From: Chrysomallon squamiferum
Taxonomy: Eukaryota > Mollusca > Gastropoda > Neomphalida > Peltospiridae
DNA: 64,000 bases
Assembly: GCA_012295275.1 (NCBI GenBank)
Contig: CM022665.1
Coordinates: 38,153,933-38,217,932 of the forward strand
Direction: 5' to 3'
Each line of letters opens with the position of its first letter. The stretch's first letter is position 1. This document shows, piece by piece, positions 11,111-24,192 of the stretch. The notes beneath the pieces were generated by a model that had not been told where the DNA came from, searched no databases, and worked only from the letters and a program-made list of their open reading frames with translations. A program made the position numbers and the translations under genes.

Positions 11111-14100
11111 TACCTTCATTTGTTTTTGTGCACTTGAATGTACAGATATATAAAACATGTACTTGTTGATATGTCAGCATTTACATTTGTTTGTAAAATA
11201 ATACAATGTTGGCTTATTTTATATTTTCTTTTCAACTTTCTTAATGAAACTGATAATAAAATGTAGAATGTGAACTTTCAAAGTCAAAGATGAAATATTA
11301 GTTTTAAAAATGAACAGGAAATGATTGAAAGAAATGAAATATGTAATTTTGAACAAAAATAAATGCAGTATAAAAGGATAGATTTTATTTTATCTTTTCT
11401 TTCCTTTTTAACTTTTTATGCTTTTTTTTTTCTTCTTAATTCTTTAGCTTAAAACCCCACAAAATAATAAATCATTACTGTATTAAGTGTTCTGGGTTCA
11501 TCTGTGTAAATTCAGAACTTACAAGGTAATCCAGTTATCAGAAAAGAATATCCTATTCCCAGCAAAGTAATGTTGTTATCAGATAAGTGTTAGAATTAAT
11601 GCCTGGGTTCCTGGTTTATAACTGGAGAGAGCCAGAACATCAAATGATAAGAAAGTTTATTAGCCATTAAAACAAATGTTAACAATGAAATGAAGGATGT
11701 GTAATGCTTTTGTTTGGGCTTTGAAGATAAGATTTTTATTTTTTTTTTATTTTTATTTTATTATTCTCATTTATTCTTTTTTATTTCATTTCATTTTATT
11801 TTTATTTTTTATTTTGTGCATGAGTACTTGTGTTGTAATTTTTGATACTGCTAAGTTATAATGTAATTTTAATTACTAAAACATCACTTACACACAAATA
11901 CGCACGCACGCACACACACACATGGAATGGAAGGAGAGAATATGCATGTATATATTATCCTAGTTTATGGTGCCACAAATCAGTTTCTCTGAAGTCCTAG
12001 ATGGTTTTCCTAATCATAGACTGGTTCCTGCAATCATAGATGAAAACAAAGTATGTTTACTTTGGCTTCTGTCATTCTTGTTTTTACAACCAGTAGCTCT
12101 GTTCAGAGAATGGCCACTGAGGCTGTTTTAGTAGATCTTGTTGTTGACAGAAAGTATGTATAGGAGTTTGTGAACTCCAGTGATTGACAACCGGTGGCCT
12201 CAGTAGTAGACTGGTTCTAATCAACAACTAATTACTCCCAATATATTAAGTATTTGGGTCTCTTTCCACTGTTGTTGTTTTTGTTGAGGTGTTTTTGATA
12301 ATGAAACTGTAGGTGATGTTACTGTTGGTTTTCTGTTTTTGGGGTTTTTTTTATTTATTTATTTATTTTTTATGGGGATTCCTATCTGTGTACTTGAAGC
12401 TTATTTTTTGCAATTATTTATCTGTTAAATTTTTTTCTTGTTTTTAAAGTTTTTTGTTGTTGTTTTTAAGCTAAGCAGTAATATTGGCAGATAAGATGGT
12501 GCCAGTACTTTTATCTCAATTACACTTTGTATATTAAGAAATAATTTGAAAGTTCAAAATACAAATAGTTTTCAAATGAACTTTTATGAAATAGCAAATA
12601 GTTACTTTCAGATGATCTTTAAAACTATATAATCTTTAAAACTCTATATATATCTATATTTAATCTTTTCGCAAAGATAATAAATATAGTTTTTATTTTA
12701 TTTTTTACCAGTCTAAACAGCTTTTAAAGCAACAATATGTCATCATAAAATGTCCTAGAGAAGAATGGAACTGTTTCATATATGTTACAAATCTCATCTT
12801 TGACTGTGAATAAAATAAAATAGTTAATGTGGTTTTTTTAAACTGTATATGTGGGTGGTTTATGTTTGAAGTTTCTAAATGTTCCTTCGTAATCCCCAAG
12901 TCAGTTGTTGGAAATAAATATTTAAAAATAACAACTTCCTGAATCATATTTATTCATCAACAACACAGCACCAGTCCTGTTTATAACCAGCTGACACTGT
13001 CGTAATGAAAAAAATATATATTAAAAAAATAAATAAATAAAAAAAAAATTAAAAAGAAGAAAAATTGTTGCTTTTACATAATAAATTTATTTATTTAATG
13101 CCACAACATAGTTTGGTTTGTGTGTGTCATGATGGGACAACAGACCAAGTCACAAAAGGAGATTTTAATCTTACTCTGTATTTTATTTTTTTAAAAGGAA
13201 TGACCATAAAAGCCACTAAATCTGTGTTTTAATATAAACAACATTCAACTCAGACATAATGAATTAGCTATTTAAGAATTTCACATAACTGAATAAAAAT
13301 ACACATTAAACAAAACTGAGTTATCTGCCCATCATATTAGATGGTTATGTAGTATTAATTTTATGCCTTCTCAATTATCTATAGCGAGCATACAGTACAG
13401 AATGTGAATTCAATATCTACAACTTTAGTGGTGCCTCAAAGACTGATTATTTTAGTGTTTGCTTCTGTTACTGACAGAAACTGAATTTGTTTTATTGATA
13501 TAACTATTATAAAAGCCACAAACAAAAACTTTGATTCATGATTAATGAAAAAAAAAAATATCTTTATCTTCAGTTTAACTATTATGAAAATACTGGTTTC
13601 AAACAGAAATGCTGATAAATATGGATTAATTGATTTAGTAAAAGAAACAACCAGTAATGAAACAAAATCTTCTGCTTCTGCATTAATAATTAGTGCAACT
13701 GAGATATCATTATTTCAAACTCATTAGTTGTGGAAAGAACCAACATCAGAGATATTGACTGTATTAATTAATTTGTAAAATAAAACCTTTTAATAATTAA
13801 AGAATAGCTTGGTTAACAAAACTCTATACTTTTGATTAACCAGTTAGATAGGGAAATAATTGAGTGTAGAATTATTTATCATAGAAACAGATTGATCCAG
13901 AATGCATTATTTACTTTAACAAGTTTTACAGTCACTAGTTAAAATCATTAATAATGATTGTTGATTAATAAAATTTTAAAATGAAAGTTATACTAAATTT
14001 GTATTACAGGAGGATTTAAGAGGGAAAAAAAAAAAAAAAAAAAATAGACTGTACCCAAAGCACATGAACACATTTTTTAATTAAGATAGTTGCATTTATA

Positions 14101-14881
14101 GTTTTTAATAAATACAACTGAAATTTTTTAAATTATTGACCGATAAATTTATGGCACAGGCGAATTTAGATTAAAAGAAAATTAAATTAAAAAAAAAAAC
14201 AGCCAAAAAAAAACACAAACCAAATCAACCTGGTACCCTGAGTGTATTAACATACATACACACACACACATACGTAGATCTTCATTCACAAAACTCTTAT
14301 CTTTCATTCATTTTACTGGTCGAATTGCCACGGTAAGGAAACACACAGAGGAACTCTTGTTTTCTTTGTTAAAGCTTATTGAAGCATAAGCAAACTCAAC
14401 GTGTATCGGGTGCATAAAACAGGTTTATGTTGCTTTACCTCACAGTCTCTCCAACACAGGTTTTCTTGTATATGTTTACGTTTAAAGTGGGGAGGGAGAT
14501 AGTTTACCAAAACACCTACGTCAATAAGCGTTGTTATTACATAGGACAGTGTAGGAGGGTAAGAACAGAACAGAAGAATGTCCTGCTACATAAAACTTTT
14601 CCTTTTTGTTTTTCTTTTCTTTTTTTCTTTTTTTTAAATACAATAAGAGTACTGAAGAAATTTCTAGAATAATTGGACACTGAGAAATAAACATTTTTTT
14701 TCTTCATCTTCTTTTTCTGGAAACTATAGACTAAAATATGACAATATTCCATTGTTATTGTAGACATGTTTGTGATTGAAGTGTATTTTCATTACTGTAG
14801 TTTTATTTTTTTATTATTCTGAGTATTTGTAACAATTTAAAAATCTGTATATATGCATGTGTTTATGCAATATTCAGGAAA

Positions 14882-14930
14882 GCTTTGTCATTGTAAGTTT
14901 GTATGTCTGTATCTCCTTGTGTGTTTGTGT
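14882..14930. repeat. Dispersed repeat copy 2
   Basis: Reads gctttgtcattgtaagtttg then tatgtctgtatctccttgtg, matching 4024-4070. The family is not recognised. Confidence 0.5.
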
Positions 14931-15321
14931 GTTAATCTACTTAGTATGTATTTATTTGTTTCAAACAGATACATCTTCAAGAGCCTCACAACCTAATCTT
15001 CGAGTTACATTTTTGTGGTGAGAAAAACATGTATATGTTTAATGTTATGTAAATGTCTTAATGACATGTAGAATCTATTTTTGTGACCAGGATTACAACA
15101 TACATCATTACACTGTTTACGTGTTAGGCTGTCTGCTTCTGGCTGTTGTGTGTGTTTGTAGAGGGGAGGGCAACACCTGGGTTGCTTTAGTTTTAAGTTG
15201 TGTATTTGTACCCTGTGTTATTTAGGTACCACCTGAACATGGGACTCTGTTGACACAGTAATTCTTAACAAGTAATTAATTTTTTTTTTTTTTTTTTTGA
15301 CAAGATGAAATTAGAGAAAGA

Positions 15322-15323
<2 letters not shown>

Positions 15324-15354
<31 letters not shown>
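15324..15354. repeat. (TG)n microsatellite
   Basis: About 15 uninterrupted TG units in intron 2. Confidence 0.95.
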
Positions 15355-15355
<1 letters not shown>

Positions 15356-15434
15356 TTCAAAAAGCCCAAATATTGTTAATTAAGGAAATTAAAAAAAAAT
15401 AATTTAAGTTAAAAATGTCCTAAAACTAAACTCC

Positions 15435-15530
15435 TATCAGAAAAAAAAAAAAAAAAATGAAATAATAATAAATAATAATAATAATAAAAAAAAAAAATTA
15501 ATAACAATAATAATTAATTAATAGTGGTAC
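15435..15530. repeat. A-rich/(AAT)n low-complexity tract
   Basis: Poly-A, ataat and aataat repeats with no other structure. Confidence 0.85.
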
Positions 15531-16739
15531 TAAAAATTACTAAATAATTTCTACTGCTAACCTTGGTCTTTACAAGTCTAATGGTATAAGGTGGAGGGTT
15601 AAATTCGTATGGTATCATTAAAACCAATTATATCACTGACTGACTCCTCCCTGTTTTAAGAGCTCCTTGATGGACTGTTACCTGTCTGTGAAGAATGGGG
15701 TTACACTAATAACAGCTGTGTTACTTCATCGAGTTTTATTCTGGAATGTGATTCTGAAGGTTTCTGAAAGCACGACACTTTAAAAAAAATTGCATAGGAC
15801 GGGCGTGCCTGACTTGTAAATGTGATAAAAGCCAAATGATAAGAGCTGTGACATACTATACAATGTGTAATATATGAATAGTTGTGTACATATTAGCTTA
15901 TTTCAAGTATGTTGTTCTCTGAATATTGTTAAGTGGTGGTGTTAAAATATATCTAGTCCTTGTCCAGCTTTATTAAACAGCAGTTTAAGACCAAAATAAA
16001 AAAAATGGCGAAATAGCAGTAAATGTTACGTATAAAGGTTATTGTAGTGATCAAATGTCAATGATAGTTATTTGACTGTCAGTAATTTTAGTTTCAGTTT
16101 TGTTGAAATTTATTATGGGTTATATTTTTAAGCATTGTTGTTACCAATATATTTATTATTACTGCTGCTACTATCACTATTACTACTATTGTGTATAAAA
16201 ATTAGTCTCACTTCAGTTAATGATGAATGAGTTGGAATGGGAAAATACTGAATACACCGAGGGAGGGCCTTCTCATGCTGTTTTTTATACCCCACACAGT
16301 CAAACAGGAGACATTTTCAGCCCGCTAATAATCTGACCTTTTCAAATTAACATGTCATATCAACAGATCTATCTGTCATGTGGTCTGTTACTTACTCACA
16401 CAAACAGATAGACAGACACACGAAGCTACTTTTGTACTGTGTTTATTTTCCTCCTGGGTTTGATCCACCGACCTACACTGGATGTGGGTATATATTTTTT
16501 TAACAGATTGTTAAGGCTTCTTAAGTTTCTCGTGCTTGAAAGAAATAAAGCTTTTGCATTTGATCCAAATATCATGACACGAGGGCTTGCAGTGGGTAAG
16601 TTATGTAAGTAAACACCAAAATAGCTATTGTCACTAGTTTGTTTTTGTTACTGGAGATTAAAGTTTATCTGAAAATTATTTAGCTGCATACAGGATAGCC
16701 CCCAACAAAGATGTCTGATAAATCTATTGTTGCTCGTAT

Positions 16740-16810
16740 TCATTTATACATAAAAATATTATTATTATTATTACTATTATTATTATTTTTTTATATAATA
16801 CATGTTTAAT
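16740..16810. repeat. (ATT)n tract
   Basis: Short run of att units in intron 2, next to the SINE remnant that follows. Confidence 0.8.
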
Positions 16811-16884
16811 ATATTATAATTAATTACTGAATGTCATTAGCTGCAGAATTTGTGACATAATCTTAAGAAAAATCCTTTCAATGT

Positions 16885-17000
16885 TTACTTTAGCAATAAG
16901 GGATCTTTTTATGTGTCTTCCCAGAGAAAGGAAAATATAAACCAAGATTTTTGATAAACTTTTGTTGTGTTTTTACTGGAAATGTGTGTATAATTACACA
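16885..17000 (-). mobile_element. tRNA-derived SINE, core fragment
   Basis: agcaataagggatctttt (16892-16909), cttcccagagaaaggaaaat (16918-16937) and ttttgataaact (16949-16960) follow the family's inverted core in the right order. Confidence 0.6.
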
Positions 17001-18794
17001 GTAATGCATCTGTATCATAAATATGTGTGTGTTTAAATACATTAACAAAATTTTATTAATAAATTAATATGTCTATAACTATTTACATTTTGTAATACTT
17101 TATTGAAATTTTACAGTTCTGTGATAGCATAATACCTTGTAAAATGATGCCCCACTGAAAAATTGGTTATTCTGATCAGATACAACTGAGTATTGTTGGT
17201 TGTGACCAAAAGAAAAAAACCTTTGTAATAAATTCCTACAAGGCCACTATGTTTGCTAAGTTATTCATTGAGTGGATTTCAACTTGAGTTTGATTAAACA
17301 ACATCGGTCAAGAGTCTTTTTAACAGTCTCAGTTTCTACAAGTATCACTAATTTCTCTCAACATCTACTTGGTCTGTGGGTCACATATAACCAAACGTGG
17401 TGGTTTCGAATATGGTATTGGTCTTTAATATTTATTTATTTATTTATTTTACTTATTAATATTATTATTGTTGTTGTTTTAAATGCATTATTTTTTATAC
17501 TTTTTTAAATTTTCAGATCTATTAAATATTTATATATTTTATTAATACTTTTCTCTTTTTCTTTCTTTTTTTTTTTTTTTTTTGTCTTTGTACTGTCACA
17601 GACACATATACATATGCATAGTTATTATTTCATATCTCTTTTTTTTGGCTTTGTTCGGGTTATTTTTGTATGCTTTTGTACTGCAGATTTTTTTTTTTAA
17701 ATTCTCTTTTCCTTTAAGACACTGATTACATCTAACTGGAATTTAAAAAACAAAACAAAAACAAAAAACCCCACAAAATTGAAGGATACTCTATCCGTCT
17801 TCATATGCCCTTCTGGTCTTTAATTGAAATGAACACTCCACACAATGATTAAGCAAATCTAGATAACAGAAATGCTTTCAGTTAATTATTATTAAACAAA
17901 TACGAGATGGGTAATGGCATCCGGTGCTGAGCAAGCTCTATATCAAAGGCTTACAGTACGTGTAACCTTACTGCCAAATAGATGACTCACAAAATAGTTA
18001 TCTGCACCTCACTCAACTGATCCCCAGTTGTCTGTGTACACCAGTCTTGTTTACCAGATACTGTTTCCCCTGTGCATTTGTTTCAGGTAACCGATACATT
18101 GATGGATGTTGATCAGACACAATTCAACAAGATTGTTATTAGCAGTTTTATCATTTGTCTTGCATTTGTTGGACAGACTTTGATCAAATTCAATTATTTT
18201 TTTTTTTTTTTTTTTTTTTACAGACAAATGTAATAAATTCATTTAAACTTGAATGTTAGTGTAGAAAACTTACTTTTTTTATTTTCTTTATAATTAATCG
18301 AATTAAAATAGAATTAAAAGTGAGCAATTTTTTTTCCTTTGTATCTTGTATAGTTAATTATACATACAGAAAATAACAGAAAAATAATGCTGATTTTTAA
18401 ATTGTTTTAATTTTATATGTTTTGTACATATGTATGTATGTATTTGTTCATGTGTGTGTCTGTGTGTACATGTTATGATATATAATTTTAAAAATCATAG
18501 GGGAAAATATTTAACCACCATTACTTAGAATTACATATTTATCTCACATTTCCTCTTCATTAAAAAGTTAACACTACGTGTGTATGTGTGTGCTTCCAGT
18601 GTGGTCTCACACCACAGTTTTCAATAGCGCTCTGTTTTGTTTAAACTGTGACATCACATTTATTTATTTTCTACAGCCTGGGCTCCCACACAGTTCTGTA
18701 GAGCATAAATCAATAACGTAACAACAGTTACATACATCTGATAACGTCATAATTGTGTGTATAACAATCTTGTTGAAACTGAGCCAACAGACGG

Positions 18795-19390
18795 TCAGAA
18801 TGATAGTATTTTCTAGACAGCTAACCATTGGGAGAAGAAAAATATTCATTAGATAATTAGAATCAGTTGTAAAATAATAAAACTTTGTATTTTCCTGAAT
18901 TTTTTGTGCTTTTATATATATATTTTTTTTTTTTCAGTTTATTAATATTGACCATTAAAAACAATAAGGAAAACAAACAAAATTAATAATGTATTTTTCT
19001 AAGCCAAGATCATGGAAAGAAAAGTGTTCTATCAGGCAGATACTCACCCATCCCAAAACCACAAATGTCTTTTGAGAGCAGATCATGAAATACTTATTTA
19101 CATTGATCAAATGTCAGGCAATTCACAAAATAATAGTATTTCCTTACCTCAGGTAATAAAAGACATATTCATTACACACTTAATATTAGTTAAACCCAAA
19201 GAACACTGTTGTATTTTCTGGACAGCAGATATGAAATAAATACTTACATCAACCAATCCCAAAATCACAAAGTAATTGTATTTCCCTGACAACCAATCAA
19301 GGAAGCAATTGTTTACGTTTAACCAACACCCTAAGCCAAAAAATTAATTGTATCTTCCTAACAATCAGTCATGACAGATCAAGTCTTTTT
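18795..19390. repeat. Degenerate tandem array, unit about 65-80 bp
   Basis: The motif gtattttcy...ca..cca plus an ATYACAAA/CACAAA end recurs at roughly 65-80 bp: agtattttctagacag (18805), gtatttttctaagcc (18991), agtatttccttacctc (19136), tgtattttctggacagcag (19211), tgtatttccctgacaacc (19278) and tgtatcttcctaacaatc (19348). Copies differ at many positions, so this is an old minisatellite. The 75-residue frame at 19012-19239 lies inside it and is not a gene. Confidence 0.55.
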
Positions 19391-20733
19391 TTTTTTTTTT
19401 TTCCTTCATTTCTCTCCCTCTTCTCCATACCTGGTGACTATGAATGGATAGCAGTGTCAAATATCAGTTTAGTGAATGACTGGGAACACACTGTCAAGCC
19501 ACAGATAATGTTGGTTGACCACATGTGTACAAACAAAATTTGAAATTGGAAACCATGCACCTAGGTGACATCATGCAAAATCATAAAATGGTGGACTTCA
19601 GGTCATTGAGTTCATATTCCAAGTGTTTTGCTTAGTCTTCATCTTAAATTAATAAATGAGTTTTTGATTTATTAAGAATTTTAAAAATAAAACAAAAACA
19701 GCACTACCCCTTTAAGCTATTTTTATCATAATGTCTGAAGGAAAAACCTACAAGGGTCATAAATGAATAAATTATTATTATTATTATTTTTTTTTTTTTT
19801 TTTTTTTTTAATAAATAAACAAAACTTGAAGGCAGTGTTGTGCAAGTTTTTTTCATTTTTATACAGCCTGGTTTAAAGCATATCTTTCTTGGGTACATAA
19901 TAAAAATAAATGTTAGTTAAGGATGTTAGTAGAACAGTGAGAAGGGTTTAACTCTTGTTTATTTACTGTGCCTGAATCCCCAAGTTTGTAGAATTGTTTG
20001 AATCCAAAACTTGCAGTGTTGTGACTTGATGCTAGCCTATCTGGTACAAGGACAGGAACCCAGGACCTACCACTTCATGATTTAATATTTAACAGAAACC
20101 AGTAAAAAAAAAAAAAAAAAAAAAATTGTTTTCTTGTGCCTCTTTTAAAAAGTGACACTTATCAAGACTGATGACCTTGACCGTTTACATTATGAAACAA
20201 GAGGCACATTGCTAGATGAACTGTAAACACATTATGGAAAACTTCGTGTGTGTTTTGTTGTTTTCCCCATGTCTTTGAAGTACACTATGGCTTAGTTGTT
20301 GGGCTACAATGATGCTGTCACAGGGAATGATTCCCCAGTTGGAGGTTGCTTTTATCTCTCAGAATGCATGTTGTGTTAACGACATCCTTAGATATGTTGT
20401 GTTTTTTTCTTAACCTTAGCTTTGGTTTGGGGTTTATTTGTTGTTGTTTTTTTTTTTTCTTCTTTTTTTTTGCTTCATTAGAAAGATTCCTTAGAAAACT
20501 TGTTTACTGTGTTCTTAGAAGTTGGATATAATTTTAGAATTACTTTTGACCTTTTATATTTAATTTAGTTTATTTTGTTTATTTTGTTTATACGTTATAT
20601 TTATTGTTCCATAGAAAAGTTGTTGTCTGTGTTCATAGAAGATGGATACATATTTAAGAATTTCCCTTTTTCTTTCCCCGTTTTATTTTTAAACAAAATT
20701 TAAAAAAAAAAAGTTTTTGTTTAACATGTACTG

Positions 20734-20744
20734 TAGAGAGAGAG

Positions 20745-20810
<66 letters not shown>

Positions 20811-20816
20811 CGCGCA
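20734..20816. repeat. (GA)n joined to (CG)n
   Basis: About 70 bp of GA repeat with one gtgc interruption, running straight into cgcgcgcgc. A homopurine tract meets a Z-type tract. Confidence 0.95.
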
Positions 20817-21879
20817 AGTGCGCTCTGTACATAGTAGTGTTGTGTAAAAAAAATACTTCTGCTTTTCACTTTCAAAGAAGGCTGTTAAGATATGTTTATT
20901 TTTGGAAATGCATGACTAAAGTTTGTCTGAGCATGAATGTGTGTGTGTGTTCATTCATATGTTGAATTGATACATCTTTATTTTTTATTACCCATTTTGT
21001 AATATAACACAATCATTATTTATGATGATTAAATGAGAAATAATATACATTTTCTGAGTTCATGTAATTCCATCTACCATATATATGTATTGATTAACAA
21101 TTAGCATCTATAATTGAAACTGTGAAATGAACTTTTCACTTTTTTTCTTGCTATTAAAAATAAAATAAATTTTGTCTAATGGAAAACATGTATACCTTTC
21201 TAATATTAACTAACAAAAGAAAGAGAAACAAAATGGTGGATTTACACATGTGTATTAGAAAAAGACATCACATGAAAAAATGTAACATCTATACTTTATC
21301 CAGCATCTTGACAATAAAATGTACATTTTCAGATGAATGAACTAGCATTACTGTGCAACATCAAAGACATTTTTATGATGGTTTTCATATTTCAAAGAAA
21401 GCTATTAGCTTTTCTGTTAGATGCTAACACATTGTTTCCTCGCATGCTCTTCTATGTCTGTCTGTTCTTCAATTTGTTTGGTATTTTAGTGTCTGCAATG
21501 TTTAACTGTTGATGTTGTGGTGGGATTCTTACGATTTTTGTAAATAATATTAATTCATGTTGTTATTATGGAAGTGTTTTGGAGAATTACTTTGGTCGTT
21601 ACTGTGATATGTTGGCATTCTTGTTCTTGTGTATTTATTTATTAGTGATACTCCTTTTTATTTTATTTTTGCTTTTTCTCTAAGTTGATGGTGATTGTTT
21701 TTATCATTGTTCTTATAGTTAATAATTTTATTACTAATACACTCATCATCATCACATTATTTTTGTAGTTATTATTTTTATTGTTTTCATCGTTATTACT
21801 TGGTAATGTACAGTAATGCATGTAGAAATCTGTAACAGCAGGGAACGACTGGTGACATATTTATTATTTATAATACTGA

Positions 21880-22015
21880 TAAGCTTTAACAGCAGCTGCT
21901 GTGAGGTAATGACACTTTTATTATTATCTGCAGTTCAAACAGCACATGACCTAAAGAGAAATGATGGCCCTTACTTGTATTATTACATAATCAGTTGATT
22001 TAACAACAGCTGGGC
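21880..22015. promoter_or_regulatory. E-box cluster, speculative
   Basis: A 14-bp perfect palindrome, acagcagctgctgt (21889-21902), is centred on CAGCTG, and a second CAGCTG lies at about 22007. Such sites bind bHLH factors in animals. It is a motif match only. Confidence 0.25.
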
Positions 22016-22199
22016 TCTGAACAGTTTTTAATGCGCTTGTAATACTGTCATTACTAATATGTAAAGTTCTGCTGTCAAAGCTGTAATATTCTAAATTAAT
22101 TAATATTTAATGATATACTTGAACGTATTTTGTTACTGACAATGATTAAATGTCAAAAACATGTGTTCAGGTAATGATATAAAAAAAGCAAAACAGCGT

Positions 22200-22400
22200 A
22201 TTGTCCTTTTTAAGGGTTACTCTTACAAATTTGAAACAAACAAAAATTCTTCATAAATATCTTCCCATGAACAGGAAAACACATACTAAAGCATTTGATA
22301 ATTCAGTTGTATGGCTGTCAAGAATGTATGTACAACAACTTTTTTTCCCATACTGGTTGGAATGGGAGATAACTAAAAGGGACAGTGTACTAATGAATAT
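22200..22400 (-). mobile_element. tRNA-derived SINE, degenerate copy
   Basis: ttcccatgaacaggaaaaca (22263-22282), agcatttgataa (22289-22300) and tactggttggaatgggagat (22351-22370) follow the family's inverted order. About 40 bp of unrelated sequence separates the last two blocks, suggesting an insertion. Confidence 0.65.
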
Positions 22401-22569
22401 AATGTTGTCATTATTGCTTTACAATGTTTTGCTGCTGTGTCTGTGCTCTGGGAGACTGAACTGTGAGTAGCTGAGTTTAACAGAGATGAATGGAAAGTAG
22501 AAGTGACAGTGTCAAGTGAAAAGGTTATGTTAAATGGCAACAGTAATTTGTTTAATGATATAAAATATC

Positions 22570-22571
22570 CT

Positions 22572-22604
<33 letters not shown>
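22570..22604. repeat. Poly-T run (about 34)
   Basis: One of the longest homopolymer runs in the window. Confidence 0.9.
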
Positions 22605-22606
<2 letters not shown>

Positions 22607-23049
22607 TATTATAGTTCTTTATGCAGAAAAATGAAGAAGATATTAAGAATGGGGGAAACAGGATTGAGAAAGGGTAAAAGGGAAAGACAAAGACTGGGAT
22701 AAATATATTCTTACAATGAGATACGCACAATATTTTCTGTCTGAAAGATTTAGGAAGAAAAAATAGATGACGAAAGAGAAGGGAATTCAAAAATTAAATA
22801 ATTGATGCAGAAAGATTTAGAAGATAAGTGACGACAAAAAATAATAAAATAATAATAAATAAATAAATATGAGATACAAAAAGGAAAGTACAGAAGCAGT
22901 GATAAATCTGGAAGTAATGACCAACAGCAGTGGAATCAGAGACACTTTCTTTCTTCTTTTTTTTAAACAAATCTTTTGTACCCCAGTAACCTCTGCTTTT
23001 CCTTCCATTAACAACCATTGTGACCAATGACAGCTATAAAACAGACAAC

Positions 23050-23340
23050 TGGACATTACTAGTGGGTTTAGCCCAAACCATCATTAGCTCCACAGGGCTT
23101 CTCTTTCATGTGTGAAGCCTCGCAACACACCTTTTACCAATCTTCATAAACCACAAACTGGTTTGAAAGTTTCCTTGATGATCAGGGGGTCGATTAAAAG
23201 GTTATTACAGGACATTGTGACACCTGCAAATGTTGTGAATCAGCAGGCTGGAGGAAATTTTATTTCACGACTGAAATAAAAATTCAAAAGATGACAGTTG
23301 GATGTCAGCATGTTTCACCAGGCAACATTGTCATCTTGGG
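23050..23340. other. Less repetitive island in intron 2
   Basis: Composition is closer to balanced and simple repeats are absent. It contains a RUNX-like aaaccacaaact and gtgtgaagcctcgc. Function is unknown; it is a candidate conserved non-coding segment. Confidence 0.25.
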
Positions 23341-24169
23341 AGGTACTCTGTTAAAATATACTGAAATTAAGACCCTTTTTTTTAACAAAAAAAAAAATTT
23401 CTTGAGTTGTAAAATTTAATTTCACATTAGAGGAAATTATACAGTTTTTAAAAAAAAAAAAAAATATTTCTGGGAATTTAATTAAATTGGGTAATGTAAG
23501 TGTTAAAGATTCATTTAAAAAAAAAAAAAAAAAAAAAAAAAGATTATAGTAAAATTTTGCTTTCTGTATTCGTCATTATTTAAACAAAAAGTCTGTCTCC
23601 TGGAAATAAGCCATGAATATGAATTAGCTGTTAACCAAAAATAAGAAAAATAGATAGATGCAAGTAGATGGGTTTCTGAAGAAAAAAGTTACAAATTAAT
23701 TAATAACAAAATCAGCTATAAATTAATTAATAAAAATATCCATTGCAAATTAACAAATAAAAAAAATTAGCAAATAAAATAAATATAAAAGTCATTAATA
23801 TAATAATATACAAATTTGTATAAATTAACAACCTTGAGTAACAGTTTAATACAGATTTAAGTAAATATTCATTTATCATTTAGCTGTAAATAACAAACAT
23901 ATATGTTTTATTGTCTTATGTTTGTAACAGTTCACAAGCTTCACAGAGAACAGAAATGACACCTGATGTAATCAGCACTATATCTGAATTGTTGTTTGAT
24001 CAGTAGTATATCTTGGGGCATATGTGACAGATAAGCTATGTATAAGTAAGACTCTGGAAATGCTAATTGTTACAGGGATTAGGCACAAGTTCAGATACAG
24101 AAGACTTCCCACAAAGGGCCACGACTGCTGTGTGATTTTTACCAGTTCATTAGTACAATCTTAATTTCA

Positions 24170-24192
24170 GGGTTGGGGGGTTTTTGGGGGGG
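24170..24192 (+). other. G-run cluster in intron 2
   Basis: Runs of 3, 6 and 7 G separated by TT and TTTTT. With one G of the last run used as a loop, four GGG blocks exist, so a quadruplex could form in DNA or pre-mRNA. Confidence 0.35.

Noticed and set aside
15670-15700. cctgtctgtgaagaatgg resembling the SINE core
   Set aside because: Only one block matches; flanking blocks of the family are absent.
19012-19239. 75-codon frame in intron 2
   Set aside because: Lies inside the degenerate 65-80-bp array.
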